Notes: generated by a model not told the origin, from the sequence alone. 64,000 nucleotides of DNA from Rubripirellula tenax (GCF_007860125.1 NZ_SJPW01000003.1:706764-770763); one strand, 5' to 3'. Counted from the stretch's first letter, positions 9,858-20,068 are shown. A program made the numbers and translations.

Positions 9858-10658
9858 ATGTCATTGCATCCCACCTCGACCGAAACGTCCGACGCCTCGC
9901 AAACCCAAACCTCGCAAAACCAGATCCAACATCTCAAGTGCGAGATGCGACGGTTGCAATCGATGGCGGCGCTGGGTGAATTGACGGGAACGGCGACCCA
10001 TGAGTTCAACAACGTGTTGATGACGATCATCAACTACGCCAAGTTGGGTATCCGTAATCGTGACGATGCCAGTCGTGATAAGGCGTTGACGAAAATTTTG
10101 GAAGCATCCGAGCGAGCGGCGAAAATCACCAACACCATTTTGGCGCAAGCAAAGAATCGCAGCGAATCGTTCGAGCCGACCAACTTGGTCGAGATCATTG
10201 AAAGCTCGATGATCTTGCTGGAACGCGAAATGCGGAACTACCGCGTCGCAATCGAAACGGAATTAGATCCGTCAACGCCGCAGGTCACCGCCAGCGGCAA
10301 CCAGATCGGCCGCGTGCTTTTGAATCTGTTGATCAACGCACGTCAAGCGATGCCCGACGGTGGCACACTGATGATTCGGTTGGCCCCCAGTCAAGAAAGC
10401 GGTTGGGTCGAACTAACCGTCCGCGATTCGGGCTGTGGCATCCCGCAAGAATCGCTGCCAAAGATTTTCGATTCGTTCTACAGCACCAAATCGGGTCCCG
10501 ACGAATCGGGCAAGGGTGGCACCGGATTGGGCTTGGCCGCGTGCAAAGAAATCATCGATGCGCACCAAGGCCGCATCCGAGTCGAAAGCTCGGTCGGTGT
10601 GGGTACCGCATTCATCATCCGATTACCCGTCGCCGGAAAAGCTCAAGCAGCGGCGTGA
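9858..10658 (+). CDS. Soluble sensor histidine kinase, NtrB-like core
   Basis: A 266-residue kinase from ATG 9858 (in-frame ATG at 9840 also possible). A short coiled-coil leads into the dimerisation/phosphoacceptor helix ALGELTGTATHEFNNVL with His48. The ATPase domain shows the N box (NQIGRVLLNLLINARQAM), G1 (DSGCGIP) and G2 (GKGGTGLGLAACKEI). There is no PAS, GAF or membrane segment, so it must receive its signal through protein contacts. No response regulator is adjacent. The HEFNN motif places it near the HPK4/NtrB-type kinases that often serve sigma-54 activators, but a link to the activator at 54 kb is speculation. Confidence 0.88.
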   Translation: MSLHPTSTETSDASQTQTSQNQIQHLKCEMRRLQSMAALGELTGTATHEFNNVLMTIINYAKLGIRNRDDASRDKALTKILEASERAAKITNTILAQAKNRSESFEPTNLVEIIESSMILLEREMRNYRVAIETELDPSTPQVTASGNQIGRVLLNLLINARQAMPDGGTLMIRLAPSQESGWVELTVRDSGCGIPQESLPKIFDSFYSTKSGPDESGKGGTGLGLAACKEIIDAHQGRIRVESSVGVGTAFIIRLPVAGKAQAAA

Positions 10659-10719
10659 ATGTCGACGCCCGGCGACGAGGTATAGATGTCGCAGTTCAGG
10701 GTAAGCCCAGCGAGCCTAG

Positions 10720-12756
10720 TCATTCGATCAGCTTGGGAAGTTGGCGAACGACGTAACGCGGCAACATCATCAGCGCGCGGTTTGACTGGACGTCGATCGC
10801 GACGCGATAGTGATCTCGCGTCGCCCCGGCCATGATTCGGTTCACTTTCTCGACGAAAACGCCGACGTTATCGCCAAGCGGCGGGCTGGCCGCGATCACG
10901 GACAATCGGTCGTAGGTAACATCGCTGCCGACCCACCAGTGCGACGCGTCGACTTGGCGGACTCGCAAACCCAGCGGTGAAAAGGTCTGCTCAAGCATGC
11001 TCGCTAAGCCGTGACGGGCGTCGGGAAGCAACAACCGCTCTGGCGTCGCGCCCCGTCGATTGGCGTCGTACCAATTGACCAAGCATGCGGTGTCGTTTGT
11101 ACGCGCGACACGTTTCAAGAATCCTGCCATCGCGATCGGGACGTCGATTTGTGCGCCTGGATTGCCTTGCGATACCACCGACCAATCGGCATCTTGTTCG
11201 ACGGACCAATGGGCCCAACGACGAAGGCGATCGTCGGCCACTTTGGGCGGGATGCCTCGCATTCGACGAAGTATTTCCGATGCGATCGCGGCCAACTGCT
11301 CGTCTTGACGCGGATCACGAATGGGCGGAGGTTTAACCTCCGCCAACTCGCCCAATTCATCGAATTGACGTTGCGGGGCAACCGGCGGTTCGGCCGGTCG
11401 AAGGAAGTCGTCCAGTACCGAACGAGCCGATTCGACGTGATCACCGAAATCGTCCAAGCCTTTGATCTGTGCAACCGCCGCAGCGAAAGGATCATCGGCG
11501 ATGGTTAGCGTTAAAAGTGTTTCCTCGGTCCGCACTTCGGCGCCGATACTGATCGCAACTTGCGTGAGTACGTCGACCGCGGCCGTCATCGACTTGGGCA
11601 ACTCGACGCGGCGGTCGACATCGGCCCCGGCGATGTCAAACGAAACCCAATCCACTTGAATCGGTACGCCCGTGATCTGGCTGATCATCAACACCAAGTC
11701 GGTCAACGGATAATCTTTGTTGCGAAACGCCATCTTGATGGCCATGTCTGATTTGACATTCACGGCGCGTGCTTCGGTTTGATCCAGCGGGTCGATGTCT
11801 TCTTCGGCCGCCCCATCGATCGCGACTTCATCCATCGTTGGTGGCGCCTGCAGTGTTGGCACTTCGGCGTTGGCGTCTTGCAGCAAAAACGGCGTGTACT
11901 TTGCCAAACCCGGTGGAAGCTTCGCCAACTTACTCGCATCCGGATCAATCGCGGACGATGCCCCGCCATCACGCGTCGCCGGCGCGCTGTCAGTGTTCAT
12001 TGCCAACGGAGACTTTGGCATCAGATCAACAGGAATGATCGGTGCAGCAGGCTCAGCTACTGCAGGCTCAGGTGCAACGACATGTCCATCATCTTCGGCC
12101 GGTTTTGGTGTCACGGACTCCATCGTGGTATCGGCCGCAGCATCCTCGGGTACTGCGTCGCTGGACTCGGGCAAGTCGCTAGCGACCGGTTCCTGGTCCG
12201 ATGGTGGATCAGTTGTCACGTCGGTCGCAGGTTCGGGCGCGGAGGCAACCGGATCCGATGGGTCGGCCGCGACTGTGTCGGGTTGACGATACGAACGAAC
12301 GAACCAACCGAATCCCAACGCGGCGACGATCAACGTAAAGATCGAAACGGTAGCGACTAACGCGATTTGACGACGGCGTCTTGTCGCGTCGCTTTGCCAA
12401 TCCATCTGCGCCGGATTCTCCAGTCGGTCATCCTCGGCCGGCAGAAACTCTTCACCCGCGAATCCGCGTTCGACCGGCGGACGATCCGGCGCGGATGGAT
12501 CACCCGCGAACTCATCGGGCAATCCGTCGGCGGTGATCGCTTCGCTATCCACGGACGACGAACCGGCTCGCAATTGCTCTAGCGGCCCGTCGATTTGGAC
12601 CATCGAGTGACATTTCGGACAGGCCGCGATCGTTCCGACCACCGATGGATCGGTCACGCGCAGACGGCTGCCACAGGTTTGGCACTGGACGGCGAAGGGT
12701 TGAAAAGACAAGGACAACTTTCGTTGACGGTTTGGCTGCGAAAAGGGACTCGACAC
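10720..12756 (-). CDS. Membrane protein with N-terminal zinc ribbon and secretin-STN-like region
   Basis: A 678-residue protein from GTG 12756. It begins with two CxxC knuckles (CQTC, CPKC within residues 25-47), an MJ0042-type zinc ribbon seen in many planctomycete membrane proteins. An acidic linker, one membrane span (IALVATVSIFTLIVAALGFG) and a long Asp/Pro/Ala-rich periplasmic linker follow. Residues around 340-420 (FRNKDYPLTDLVLMISQITGVPIQVDW, then LTLTIADD) resemble the STN/secretin short N-domain fold: compare PLTDLL..ISR.TG....D. The C-terminal 200 residues repeat a similar pattern (LASMLEQTFSPLGLRVRQVD). The role is unknown. It is divergent from blaI. Confidence 0.72.
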   Translation of the reverse strand: MSSPFSQPNRQRKLSLSFQPFAVQCQTCGSRLRVTDPSVVGTIAACPKCHSMVQIDGPLEQLRAGSSSVDSEAITADGLPDEFAGDPSAPDRPPVERGFAGEEFLPAEDDRLENPAQMDWQSDATRRRRQIALVATVSIFTLIVAALGFGWFVRSYRQPDTVAADPSDPVASAPEPATDVTTDPPSDQEPVASDLPESSDAVPEDAAADTTMESVTPKPAEDDGHVVAPEPAVAEPAAPIIPVDLMPKSPLAMNTDSAPATRDGGASSAIDPDASKLAKLPPGLAKYTPFLLQDANAEVPTLQAPPTMDEVAIDGAAEEDIDPLDQTEARAVNVKSDMAIKMAFRNKDYPLTDLVLMISQITGVPIQVDWVSFDIAGADVDRRVELPKSMTAAVDVLTQVAISIGAEVRTEETLLTLTIADDPFAAAVAQIKGLDDFGDHVESARSVLDDFLRPAEPPVAPQRQFDELGELAEVKPPPIRDPRQDEQLAAIASEILRRMRGIPPKVADDRLRRWAHWSVEQDADWSVVSQGNPGAQIDVPIAMAGFLKRVARTNDTACLVNWYDANRRGATPERLLLPDARHGLASMLEQTFSPLGLRVRQVDASHWWVGSDVTYDRLSVIAASPPLGDNVGVFVEKVNRIMAGATRDHYRVAIDVQSNRALMMLPRYVVRQLPKLIE

Positions 12757-12836
12757 CGAAATCGGGACTGTCGGTTATCCATCATGAACATTATCCACCG
12801 CAATTCCAACTCTTGCACGCGGGGGGACACCGGCAA

Positions 12837-12864
12837 GTCTTGCATTGAGGGGCACTTGCAAGAC
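12837..12864 (+). promoter_or_regulatory. Inverted repeat in a candidate blaI promoter (operator)
   Basis: A perfect 8-bp inverted repeat, GTCTTGCA at 12837-12844 and TGCAAGAC at 12857-12864, with a 12-bp spacer. It overlaps a plausible sigma-70-type promoter: TTGCAT (12840-12845), 18 bp, CATAAT (12864-12869). It lies in the divergent region about 75 bp upstream of the BlaI-family repressor start. BlaI-type proteins bind dyads and repress their own promoters, so this is a good candidate operator. The repeat is seen directly; the binding is inferred. Confidence 0.55.
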
Positions 12865-12936
12865 ATAATGTCTGGCGTGGGTCGGCAATCAGCGATCCCT
12901 TCCAATCGCGTTCACCAGGTGCAAACGAATTTTTTG

Positions 12937-13356
12937 ATGGCACGCAAGGCACAAGACGTCACCGACGCCGAATTGGCGATTCTCGAACAATTGTGGGCGG
13001 AAGGACCCTTAAGCGTCAAAGTGCTCTCGTCGACGCTTTATGGCGAAGCGACCACATCGACGACGGCGACGGTGCAAAAGTTATTGGGGCGACTGGAATC
13101 GAAGGGCTGCGTCAGCCGCGATCCCACCGTCTGGCCCCGATTGTTCGAGGCTGCGATCGATCGAACCGACCTGATCAGCCGACGATTGCAGAATACGGCC
13201 GATGAATTGTGCGAGGGCTCCTTCGGTCCTCTGTTGACGCATTTAGTCAAAAGCGCACTGCTATCGCGAGCCGACCGTTCGAAGTTGCAGTCGATGCTGG
13301 ACGAATTGCGGGGCGAAGGATCGCCTGGATCCGATTCGACCAATAAGAAGAAATAA
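12937..13356 (+). CDS. BlaI/MecI-family winged-helix repressor
   Basis: A 139-residue protein; the ATG at 12937 is chosen because the family begins almost exactly there (VTDAELAILEQLWAEGPLSVKVLSSTL). The winged helix follows with STTATVQKLLGRLESKGCVSRD, then the dimerisation helices with LLTHLVKSALLSRADRSKLQSMLDEL. BlaI proteins repress target promoters until cleaved on activation of a BlaR1-type membrane protease. The next gene, one base after the stop, is such a protease, so the pair forms a classic two-gene unit. No beta-lactamase gene is nearby. Confidence 0.92.
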   Translation: MARKAQDVTDAELAILEQLWAEGPLSVKVLSSTLYGEATTSTTATVQKLLGRLESKGCVSRDPTVWPRLFEAAIDRTDLISRRLQNTADELCEGSFGPLLTHLVKSALLSRADRSKLQSMLDELRGEGSPGSDSTNKKK

Positions 13357-13357
13357 G

Positions 13358-14587
13358 ATGCTTGGATCATTCGGAATCGTCGGATCGATGTTGGCGGAAA
13401 CGGGATCCGGCCAATCGACCGTGACCCATTGGTTGATCGGCAATACGGTCATCGCCCTCTCGATCGCGTTGGTCGCCATCTTGTTCGATCGTTACGCCCG
13501 GCGACCTGCGTTGTCACACGTGTTGTGGGTTTTGGTGTTGATCAAGTTGATCTCGCCTCCGATCGCCGCGATCCCGATCGGGCTTGATGCATCGTTGCTG
13601 TCGCCCGCGATCATCGCATCGGCGTCCGCTCATTCGATCGCCGACGTGTCGGATCAGAATCAGTTGGGAAGTATCAGCCGATCTTTGGGCGCTGCCGAAT
13701 CGCCGGACGATCTCACGGGCCAGCGGTCGACCATGCCGTTGGGAGTGTTGCTGGCGATCGTTTGGGCCGTTGGCTGCTTGGTGATGATGGTCTGGATTTT
13801 GAACGCGTGTCGTCGCGTCCATCGCTTGATCGAACACCGAGGGCGGTTCGATGTCACCGCGACGCGAATGCTTGCGACTCTATCACCGGGTAATGAAAGT
13901 GCGTTGCCATCGGTTTGGTTGGTGGACGCGGTGGTTTCGCCGATGCTGGTTTCTCCTTTGTTTCGACGCTTCGGTGGCGAAGTTCGGATCGTTTTTCCGA
14001 AAGGTTTGTGGGCCCGCTTGGATGACGCGGCGCGGTCGTCCCTTTTGCGACATGAATTGGAACACTGGCGCCGGCAAGACTGGGTGGTTCGATTTATCGA
14101 AGTGACGACGTTCACGGCGCTCTGGTGGCACCCGCTGGTTTGGATCGCCAAGTTGCAAATCGAAGACTGCGAGGAACGTTGCTGTGACATGGCAGCATCG
14201 ACTCGATCGGACCAGTCGCCTCGCATTTACGCCGAAGCCATCCTGCGGACGCTCGACTTTTTGTGCGAACCGGTCGAGAAACATCACTGTGAAGTCGAAC
14301 CGCGACCGATCGCCAGCGGTGTAGGTCATTTGCCCAAGTTGCAACATCGATTGCGACAAATTTTGAAACCGACCGCGACCGGACACATCGGTCGACTCGG
14401 ATTCGCCGTCATCGCGTTGTTGATGGCGACGATGCCGATCTATCCCGTGGTCGTGGTCAAACGCCCGACCGGAGTCAACGAAACACCCGTTGCCCAATCC
14501 GACGACGCCGAGACCGTGCTGCGAGTCGGATCGAAAGTCGATCCCGAACCGGTACGTCGACCCACGGAATCCGCCGGCGCGAAATAG
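13358..14587 (+). CDS. BlaR1-like M56 membrane peptidase without sensor domain
   Basis: A 409-residue membrane protein starting one base after the blaI stop. Membrane segments lie near residues 28-45, 52-75 and 127-148. The zinc motif HELEH is at residues 232-236, followed by WWHPLVWIAKLQIEDCEERCCDMAA carrying the expected acidic third ligand. A last membrane span lies near 348-365, and only about 45 polar residues follow. BlaR1 proper carries a penicillin-binding sensor at this end; here it is absent. The signal is therefore not a beta-lactam bound in the usual way, and the protease probably responds to another input and relieves BlaI repression. Confidence 0.9.
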   Translation: MLGSFGIVGSMLAETGSGQSTVTHWLIGNTVIALSIALVAILFDRYARRPALSHVLWVLVLIKLISPPIAAIPIGLDASLLSPAIIASASAHSIADVSDQNQLGSISRSLGAAESPDDLTGQRSTMPLGVLLAIVWAVGCLVMMVWILNACRRVHRLIEHRGRFDVTATRMLATLSPGNESALPSVWLVDAVVSPMLVSPLFRRFGGEVRIVFPKGLWARLDDAARSSLLRHELEHWRRQDWVVRFIEVTTFTALWWHPLVWIAKLQIEDCEERCCDMAASTRSDQSPRIYAEAILRTLDFLCEPVEKHHCEVEPRPIASGVGHLPKLQHRLRQILKPTATGHIGRLGFAVIALLMATMPIYPVVVVKRPTGVNETPVAQSDDAETVLRVGSKVDPEPVRRPTESAGAK

Positions 14588-14597
14588 CGGCGTTTCG

Positions 14598-15944
14598 CTA
14601 GGCCGATAGCGAAAGCGTGGCCACGACGACCGCGGCGCCGCAAAAATACCCAAACACTGCCCAGGGGCCAATCTTCTTCAAGTACCAAATGAAGTCGACA
14701 TGCTCGATCCCCATCGCGGCAACGCCGGCGGCCGAACCGATGATCAAACAACTGCCGCCGGTGCCGGCGCAATAGGCCAACAGCATCCAAAACGGATCGT
14801 TCATCGGCATGTCATACATCTCGATGCCGGCTGCGACCAACGGGACGTTGTCAACGATCGACGAAACCAACCCGATCACGATCGCCACGATTTCACGATT
14901 GGGCAAAACATGGTCAAGCCACATAGCGGTCTCGTGCAGTACGCCCATCGCACCCAGCGAACCGACGGCCAACAAAATGCCCAAAAAGAACAGGATGCTG
15001 GACATATCCACTCGCTTCAGCGCCGGCAATACACCGGTGGTCGAACGCGTCTGGGGCTCCAGCGTATGCCCCACCAATTCCGAGACGATCCAAAGCACCG
15101 CCAAACTCAATATCATTCCCATGTAGGGCGGCAAGTGCGTGAACGTCTTGAATGCCGGCACCCCCAACAGCGCCGTCAGCCCCAAAATCAAGAACAGCCA
15201 TTGGTGCCACGGCCGAATATCTTTGGGGACGTGACGTTCCATTCGTGGTGGCGTCTCGATCAAACCCGGCATCGTATAGGCGAAACCGGCAAGCGGCACC
15301 AGAAAACAAACCAAACTGCCCAAGAACAGTTCCTGCATCACTTCGATCGTACCCAGCTTGTGCTTGATCCAAAGCATCGTGGTGGTCACGTCGCCGATCA
15401 CGGTCCACGCACCGCCAGCGTTGGCCGCGATCACCACCAGACCGAGAAATTTTAAACGGTCTTCACGATCGTGAATCAGTTTTCGCAGCAGCGAAACCAT
15501 TACGATCGTGGTCGTCAGGTTGTCCAGCACCGCCGACATGAAAAACGTCAGAGTCCCGATCGTGCAAAGCAGCGATCGTTTGCTCTTGGTTTGAATTCGA
15601 TCGGTAATCAAAGCAAACGATTCATGCGAGTCGACCAGTTCAACGATCGTCATCGCGCCCATTAAGAAGAACAGGATGCTGGCGATCTCGCCCGTTTGGA
15701 TCAAGTGTTGACCCTCGATCGCGAAGTGCAGTGGCACATCCGTAACACCCGATTCGGCCGCCTCGATCGAAAACCAATCGGGTATCGCTCCGGAGACCAT
15801 CAACGAATCAAGATTGACGACGTACAGCGCCCAGCAAATCGCGCCAATCAACAACGCGCTGGCGGCTTTGTTGATCTTTAATTTGTGCTCCAGCGCGATC
15901 GCGAGATAACCAAGGACAAAGAAGGTAAGAATCAGGGTTTTCAT
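14598..15944 (-). CDS. nhaD: NhaD-type Na+/H+ antiporter
   Basis: A 448-residue polytopic protein from ATG 15944, with 11-13 hydrophobic segments. It matches the ArsB/NhaD (ion transporter) superfamily: EIASILFFLMGAMTIVELVDSH, AVLDNLTTTIVMVSLL, AANAGGAWTVIGDVTTTMLW and SSIVDNVPLVAAGIEM are the conserved NhaD blocks, with the paired DN motifs in the two inverted halves. The function is export of Na+ (or Li+) in exchange for protons across the inner membrane, consistent with a marine host. It converges on the BlaR-like gene with 10 bp between stops. Confidence 0.92.
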   Translation of the reverse strand: MKTLILTFFVLGYLAIALEHKLKINKAASALLIGAICWALYVVNLDSLMVSGAIPDWFSIEAAESGVTDVPLHFAIEGQHLIQTGEIASILFFLMGAMTIVELVDSHESFALITDRIQTKSKRSLLCTIGTLTFFMSAVLDNLTTTIVMVSLLRKLIHDREDRLKFLGLVVIAANAGGAWTVIGDVTTTMLWIKHKLGTIEVMQELFLGSLVCFLVPLAGFAYTMPGLIETPPRMERHVPKDIRPWHQWLFLILGLTALLGVPAFKTFTHLPPYMGMILSLAVLWIVSELVGHTLEPQTRSTTGVLPALKRVDMSSILFFLGILLAVGSLGAMGVLHETAMWLDHVLPNREIVAIVIGLVSSIVDNVPLVAAGIEMYDMPMNDPFWMLLAYCAGTGGSCLIIGSAAGVAAMGIEHVDFIWYLKKIGPWAVFGYFCGAAVVVATLSLSA

Positions 15945-16368
15945 GAACGAACTTGCTTCAACAATCTCTGGAGGGAAATGCCCAGGCGGGCCAAGTTTGG
16001 GGACGGCGTAGGGGATCTCGTCAGCCGACGATCAACACTAGGGTCTACTACTTTTAGCTCGACTTTTTGGTATGGGAACGCGTCAGTCGACTGATGATGC
16101 CGTCGCCTGTCGCAAGGTAAAACGATTCCCGCATAGTCGACTTCGACGGGGCGATAGTTCCCCTTCGCCCGACATGCGATCGACCGAAAAATGTGCAAAC
16201 CAAGTGCTGCCGCAATCCCCCAGGTCAACGATGTCGAAGAAAGCCCCGAGGTCGCCTGGTTTTCAAGAAGTCGTTCCTTGTGGATCGATACGCGACGTCG
16301 ATGCTATGGAGGGGGTAGGATGGTTGGAACACGTATTCTGATTCGCCACACGCCGGAGTTGCCCTACG
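15945..16368. other. Intergenic region between nhaD and glpK
   Basis: About 420 bp between divergent genes. I see no convincing coding frame or strong terminator. The clearest structure is a perfect 12-bp palindrome, TCAGTCGACTGA, at 16083-16094, about 275 bp upstream of glpK and 140 bp upstream of nhaD. It could be an operator for either gene. The region must hold both promoters, but no confident -35/-10 pair was found by eye. Confidence 0.4.
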
Positions 16369-17865
16369 ATGCCATCCGTCATCATGTCACTGGACCAAGG
16401 CACCACCAGTTCTCGCGCTATCCTGTTTGACCGCAGCGGAACGATCGTGGGGCTGTCGCAGCGCGAGTTCACTCAGCACTACCCGAAAAACGACCAAGTC
16501 GAACACGACGCCGACGAGATCTGGCAAACACAATTGGCGGTCGCGCGCGAAGCGATTCAAACACACGACTTCACGGCCGAAGACGTCGCTGCCATCGGCA
16601 TCACCAACCAACGCGAAACGACGGTGATTTGGGACCGATCGACGGGGCGGCCCATCGCACCGGCCATCGTTTGGCAGGACCGCCGCACAGCCGCCCTCTG
16701 TGATCAACTCAACCGCCAAGGCCATGGCGACTGGGTTCAGCGTAAGACGGGATTGCTGATCGATTCGTATTTCTGCGCGACCAAGATCCAGTGGCTGCTC
16801 GACAACGTATCAGGCGCGCGACAGCGGGCCGATCGCGGCGAATTGGCGTTTGGCACGATCGACAGTTGGCTGATTTGGAACCTGACCGCCGGGCGAGTTC
16901 ATGCCACCGATGTGACCAATGCATCGCGGACCATGTTGTTGGATATTGATAGCGGCCAATGGGACGACGAACTGTTGCAACTGTTCAACGTGCCTCGATC
17001 CCTGTTGCCCGAAGTCTTGCCGTCAAGCCACTTGTACGGCGAAACGGATGCGAGTCTGTTCGGCGCTCCGATTGCGATTGGTGGTGCGGCTGGTGACCAG
17101 CAATCGGCGCTCTTTGGTCAAAACTGTACCTCGCCGGGCATGGCGAAGAACACTTACGGTACGGGCTGTTTTGCGCTACTGAACGTCGGCACCCGTCCCG
17201 CTCCATCGACGTGCAAGTTGCTGACCACGATGGCGTGCCGGATCAACGAGCAGCAAACGTATGCACTGGAGGGTAGCATCTTCATCGCCGGCGCGATGGT
17301 CCAGTGGCTGCGTGACGAGATTGGCATCATCGATTCGGCCGATGAAATCGAAGCACTGGCGGCATCCGTTCCCGATAGTGGCGGCGTTTGTGTCGTACCA
17401 GCACTGGCGGGATTGGGCGCGCCGCATTGGGACCCGTACGCACGGGGCACGATCATCGGCCTGACGCGAGGAACCACAAAAGCACATATCGCTCGCGCAG
17501 CCTTGGAAGGCATCGCGTTCCAAGTCGCCGATGTACTGGAGGCGATGCAAAACGACGCCGGTATCTCGATCGATCAACTTCGAGTCGACGGAGGCGCGGC
17601 GGCAAACAACTTGCTGATGCAGTTCCAGGCCGACATTCTGGGCATCGCCGTGGTGCGTCCGAAAGTCATCGAAACCACGGCGATGGGGGCGGCCTACCTG
17701 GCGGGGCTGTCGAGCGGTTTTTGGAGCGGCCACGACGAGATCGCCGACGTCTGGCAAACCGATCGTGTCTTTCAACCCGACATGGAACGCGGCGAAGCGG
17801 CACGGCGCCGCGCGCGATGGTCCGACGCCGTCACCCGATCGCGTGGCTGGGAATCAAGCGAATGA
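16369..17865 (+). CDS. glpK: Glycerol kinase
   Basis: A 498-residue FGGY-family kinase, the standard length. The N-terminus [18 protein letters not shown] is the ATP-phosphate loop of glycerol kinase. Further signatures include [43 protein letters not shown] and [17 protein letters not shown]. The C-terminal FGGY segment includes [22 protein letters not shown]. It phosphorylates glycerol to glycerol-3-phosphate in the cytoplasm, the substrate of the next gene. The stop overlaps the glpD start by four bases (ATGA), so the two are translationally coupled. Confidence 0.96.
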   Translation: MPSVIMSLDQGTTSSRAILFDRSGTIVGLSQREFTQHYPKNDQVEHDADEIWQTQLAVAREAIQTHDFTAEDVAAIGITNQRETTVIWDRSTGRPIAPAIVWQDRRTAALCDQLNRQGHGDWVQRKTGLLIDSYFCATKIQWLLDNVSGARQRADRGELAFGTIDSWLIWNLTAGRVHATDVTNASRTMLLDIDSGQWDDELLQLFNVPRSLLPEVLPSSHLYGETDASLFGAPIAIGGAAGDQQSALFGQNCTSPGMAKNTYGTGCFALLNVGTRPAPSTCKLLTTMACRINEQQTYALEGSIFIAGAMVQWLRDEIGIIDSADEIEALAASVPDSGGVCVVPALAGLGAPHWDPYARGTIIGLTRGTTKAHIARAALEGIAFQVADVLEAMQNDAGISIDQLRVDGGAAANNLLMQFQADILGIAVVRPKVIETTAMGAAYLAGLSSGFWSGHDEIADVWQTDRVFQPDMERGEAARRRARWSDAVTRSRGWESSE

Positions 17866-19439
17866 CGAAGATGAACCGAAACGCATCGATCAAGCGAATC
17901 CACGATCGAAAGGAACCGTGGGACATGCTGGTGATTGGCGGCGGCGCTACCGGCGTGGGCGTCGCCATGGACGCCGCTTCACGCGGCCTCGACGTGGTGT
18001 TGGTCGAGCAGTCCGATTTTGGCAAAGGTACGTCCAGCCGCAGCACCAAACTGGTTCACGGTGGCGTTCGATATCTGCAACAAGGCAATATCACGTTGGT
18101 GCGTGACGCGCTGCGCGAACGAACACTGCTGCGCCGAAACGCACCCCACTTGGTGCATGATATGCCGTTCCTGATTCCGTGCGAAAGCCTTTGGCAACGA
18201 TTCTATTACGGCCTCGGACTGAAGATCTATGACTTGTTGGCTTGGTCGGACAACTTCGGCAAGTCGGCCAGTGTGTCGGCCGAACAAGCCGGTCGCGACT
18301 TGCCGACCCTGCGCCGCGAACGTCATCGCGGCGGTGTGATCTATCACGACGGTCAATTTGACGATACACGACTGCTGATCAACATGGCGGCAACCGCGAC
18401 CCAGCATGGTGCGTGCCTGATCAATTATGCCGCCGCCACGGACCTGATCAAAGACACCGATCGCAAGGCAACGGGCGCCGTATTGATCGATCGAGAAAAC
18501 GAAAGCGAATATTCCGTCCATGCCAAGTGCATCATCAACGCTGCTGGACCGTTTTGCGATTCGATACGCCAGATGGATGAAACGCGTTGCGAACCGATGC
18601 TGGCGGCCAGCCAGGGTGTTCATATCGTGTTGCCACGATCGTTTTTTCCTGGCAATGTAGCGTTGATCGTTCCGAAAACATCCGACGGGCGAGTGCTGTT
18701 CATTATCCCGTGGCACGATCACGTCGTCGTCGGAACCACAGACACACCCATCGAAACAGCAACCTTGGAACCGTCGGCGCAAGAGCATGAAATTCAGTTT
18801 CTGATCGACACAACGGCAAGTTACTTGGAACGATCGCCGACTCGCGATGATGTCCAAAGCGTCTTCGTCGGAATTCGACCGCTCGTGAAGGGTGACAAGT
18901 CCGCGCGGACGGCTTCGTTATCACGCGATCACGTGATCCGCGTATCGGATTCCGGCTTGGTGACGATCACGGGCGGTAAGTGGACGACGGTGCGAAAGAT
19001 GGCCGAAGACTGTGTCGATCGTGTGGTCAAGCTGGCCGATCTGAACGCGAAACCTTGCGTGACGAAAACGTTGAAGCTGCACGGTTGTACCGACGACGCG
19101 CCGACCGACACGGTCCGTTCGTTCTATGGCAGCGATTTGGCCGCGATCGCAACCCTTGAGTCGGAACGTCCCGAATGGGCAACACTGCTGTGCGAAGAGA
19201 GCTCGATCCGGGCCAGCGACGTGATTTGGGCTGTGCGAAATGAGATGGCGCGAACGGTCGAAGATGTACTCGCCCGACGAACACGCGTGTTGTTTTTGAA
19301 CTCGCGAGCTGCGGTCGCGATCGCTCCCGTTGTGGCACGCTGGATGGCCGATGAATTAGGCTATGACGAATCGTGGTGCCAATCGCAGGTCACCGTATTC
19401 GGTCAAACCGCGCGACACTTTCAGTTGTCATCCGGGTAA
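17862..19439 (+). CDS. glpD: Glycerol-3-phosphate dehydrogenase, FAD-dependent
   Basis: A 525-residue protein; the frame is open far upstream inside glpK, but the ATG at 17862 in an ATGA overlap is the natural start, shortly before the Rossmann motif [22 protein letters not shown]. The sequence then follows Glp[67 protein letters not shown] and the C-terminal cap domain. It oxidises glycerol-3-phosphate to dihydroxyacetone phosphate and passes electrons to quinones at the inner membrane. Together with glpK it forms a glycerol catabolic unit; no glycerol facilitator is seen. Confidence 0.96.
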   Translation: MTKMNRNASIKRIHDRKEPWDMLVIGGGATGVGVAMDAASRGLDVVLVEQSDFGKGTSSRSTKLVHGGVRYLQQGNITLVRDALRERTLLRRNAPHLVHDMPFLIPCESLWQRFYYGLGLKIYDLLAWSDNFGKSASVSAEQAGRDLPTLRRERHRGGVIYHDGQFDDTRLLINMAATATQHGACLINYAAATDLIKDTDRKATGAVLIDRENESEYSVHAKCIINAAGPFCDSIRQMDETRCEPMLAASQGVHIVLPRSFFPGNVALIVPKTSDGRVLFIIPWHDHVVVGTTDTPIETATLEPSAQEHEIQFLIDTTASYLERSPTRDDVQSVFVGIRPLVKGDKSARTASLSRDHVIRVSDSGLVTITGGKWTTVRKMAEDCVDRVVKLADLNAKPCVTKTLKLHGCTDDAPTDTVRSFYGSDLAAIATLESERPEWATLLCEESSIRASDVIWAVRNEMARTVEDVLARRTRVLFLNSRAAVAIAPVVARWMADELGYDESWCQSQVTVFGQTARHFQLSSG

Positions 19440-19459
19440 CACTCACCCCACAACCATCC

Positions 19460-20068
19460 TTGAACACTCTGATCGAACCGTCCACGCCGCATTCGCTTTT
19501 GATCGCCGCTCGGCAAGGCCAACCCGAGGCGTGGAATCGTTTCGTGCACCTGTATGGGCCGCTGGTCTATCGTTGGATTCGCCGGTCGGGGTTCCAATCC
19601 AGTGATGCCGCCGACGTGACCCAAGACGTGTTGATGTCAGTGTCCAAGGATCTGGCCAGTTTTGATCCCTCTCGCGCCGACGCGAAATTTCGAGGCTGGC
19701 TTTGGACGATCACTCGTCGACGAATCGCCGATTTTTGTCGCAACCGACCGACCGAACACGAACTGGGTTCCGGCGCCGACCGCTTGCCTTCGCCCGAGCT
19801 TTCACACGATCCACCGACCGACGCCGATTTGGATCGGCAGACGTTGTTGACGCAAGCCGTCGCGATCTACCGCGACCGCTTCGACCCGAAGACTTGGCAA
19901 GCATTCTGGGCCACCGTTGTCGAAGGCCGCGAGCCTGACGAAGTTGCTCAGTCGCTGGGCGTGACGCGATGGACCGTTTACAAAGCGCGGGCTCGGATTC
20001 TCCAACGGCTGCGCACCGAGCTGGCCGGATTGATCGATGTGTCCAATCCCTCTCGAAGGAATGGGTAG
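19460..20068 (+). CDS. ECF-type RNA polymerase sigma factor
   Basis: About 202 residues if translation starts at TTG 19460, the first plausible start after glpD; no ATG lies before the conserved core. Region 2 is clear (FVHLYGPLVYRWIRRSGFQSSDAADVTQDVLMSVSKDL, then FRGWLWTITRRRIADFCR), and region 4 carries the helix-turn-helix (REPDEVAQSLGVTRWTVYKARARILQRL). It starts 20 bp after glpD and is followed by a Ser/Thr kinase with an anti-sigma zinc motif. This is the planctomycete arrangement in which an ECF factor is thought to be controlled by an adjacent kinase. Confidence 0.9.
   Translation: MNTLIEPSTPHSLLIAARQGQPEAWNRFVHLYGPLVYRWIRRSGFQSSDAADVTQDVLMSVSKDLASFDPSRADAKFRGWLWTITRRRIADFCRNRPTEHELGSGADRLPSPELSHDPPTDADLDRQTLLTQAVAIYRDRFDPKTWQAFWATVVEGREPDEVAQSLGVTRWTVYKARARILQRLRTELAGLIDVSNPSRRNG

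Noticed and set aside
17388-17861. An N-terminal extension that would give GlpD 683 residues
   Set aside because: It lies in another frame of glpK and is Arg-rich; the ATGA overlap start at 17862 gives a normal GlpD.
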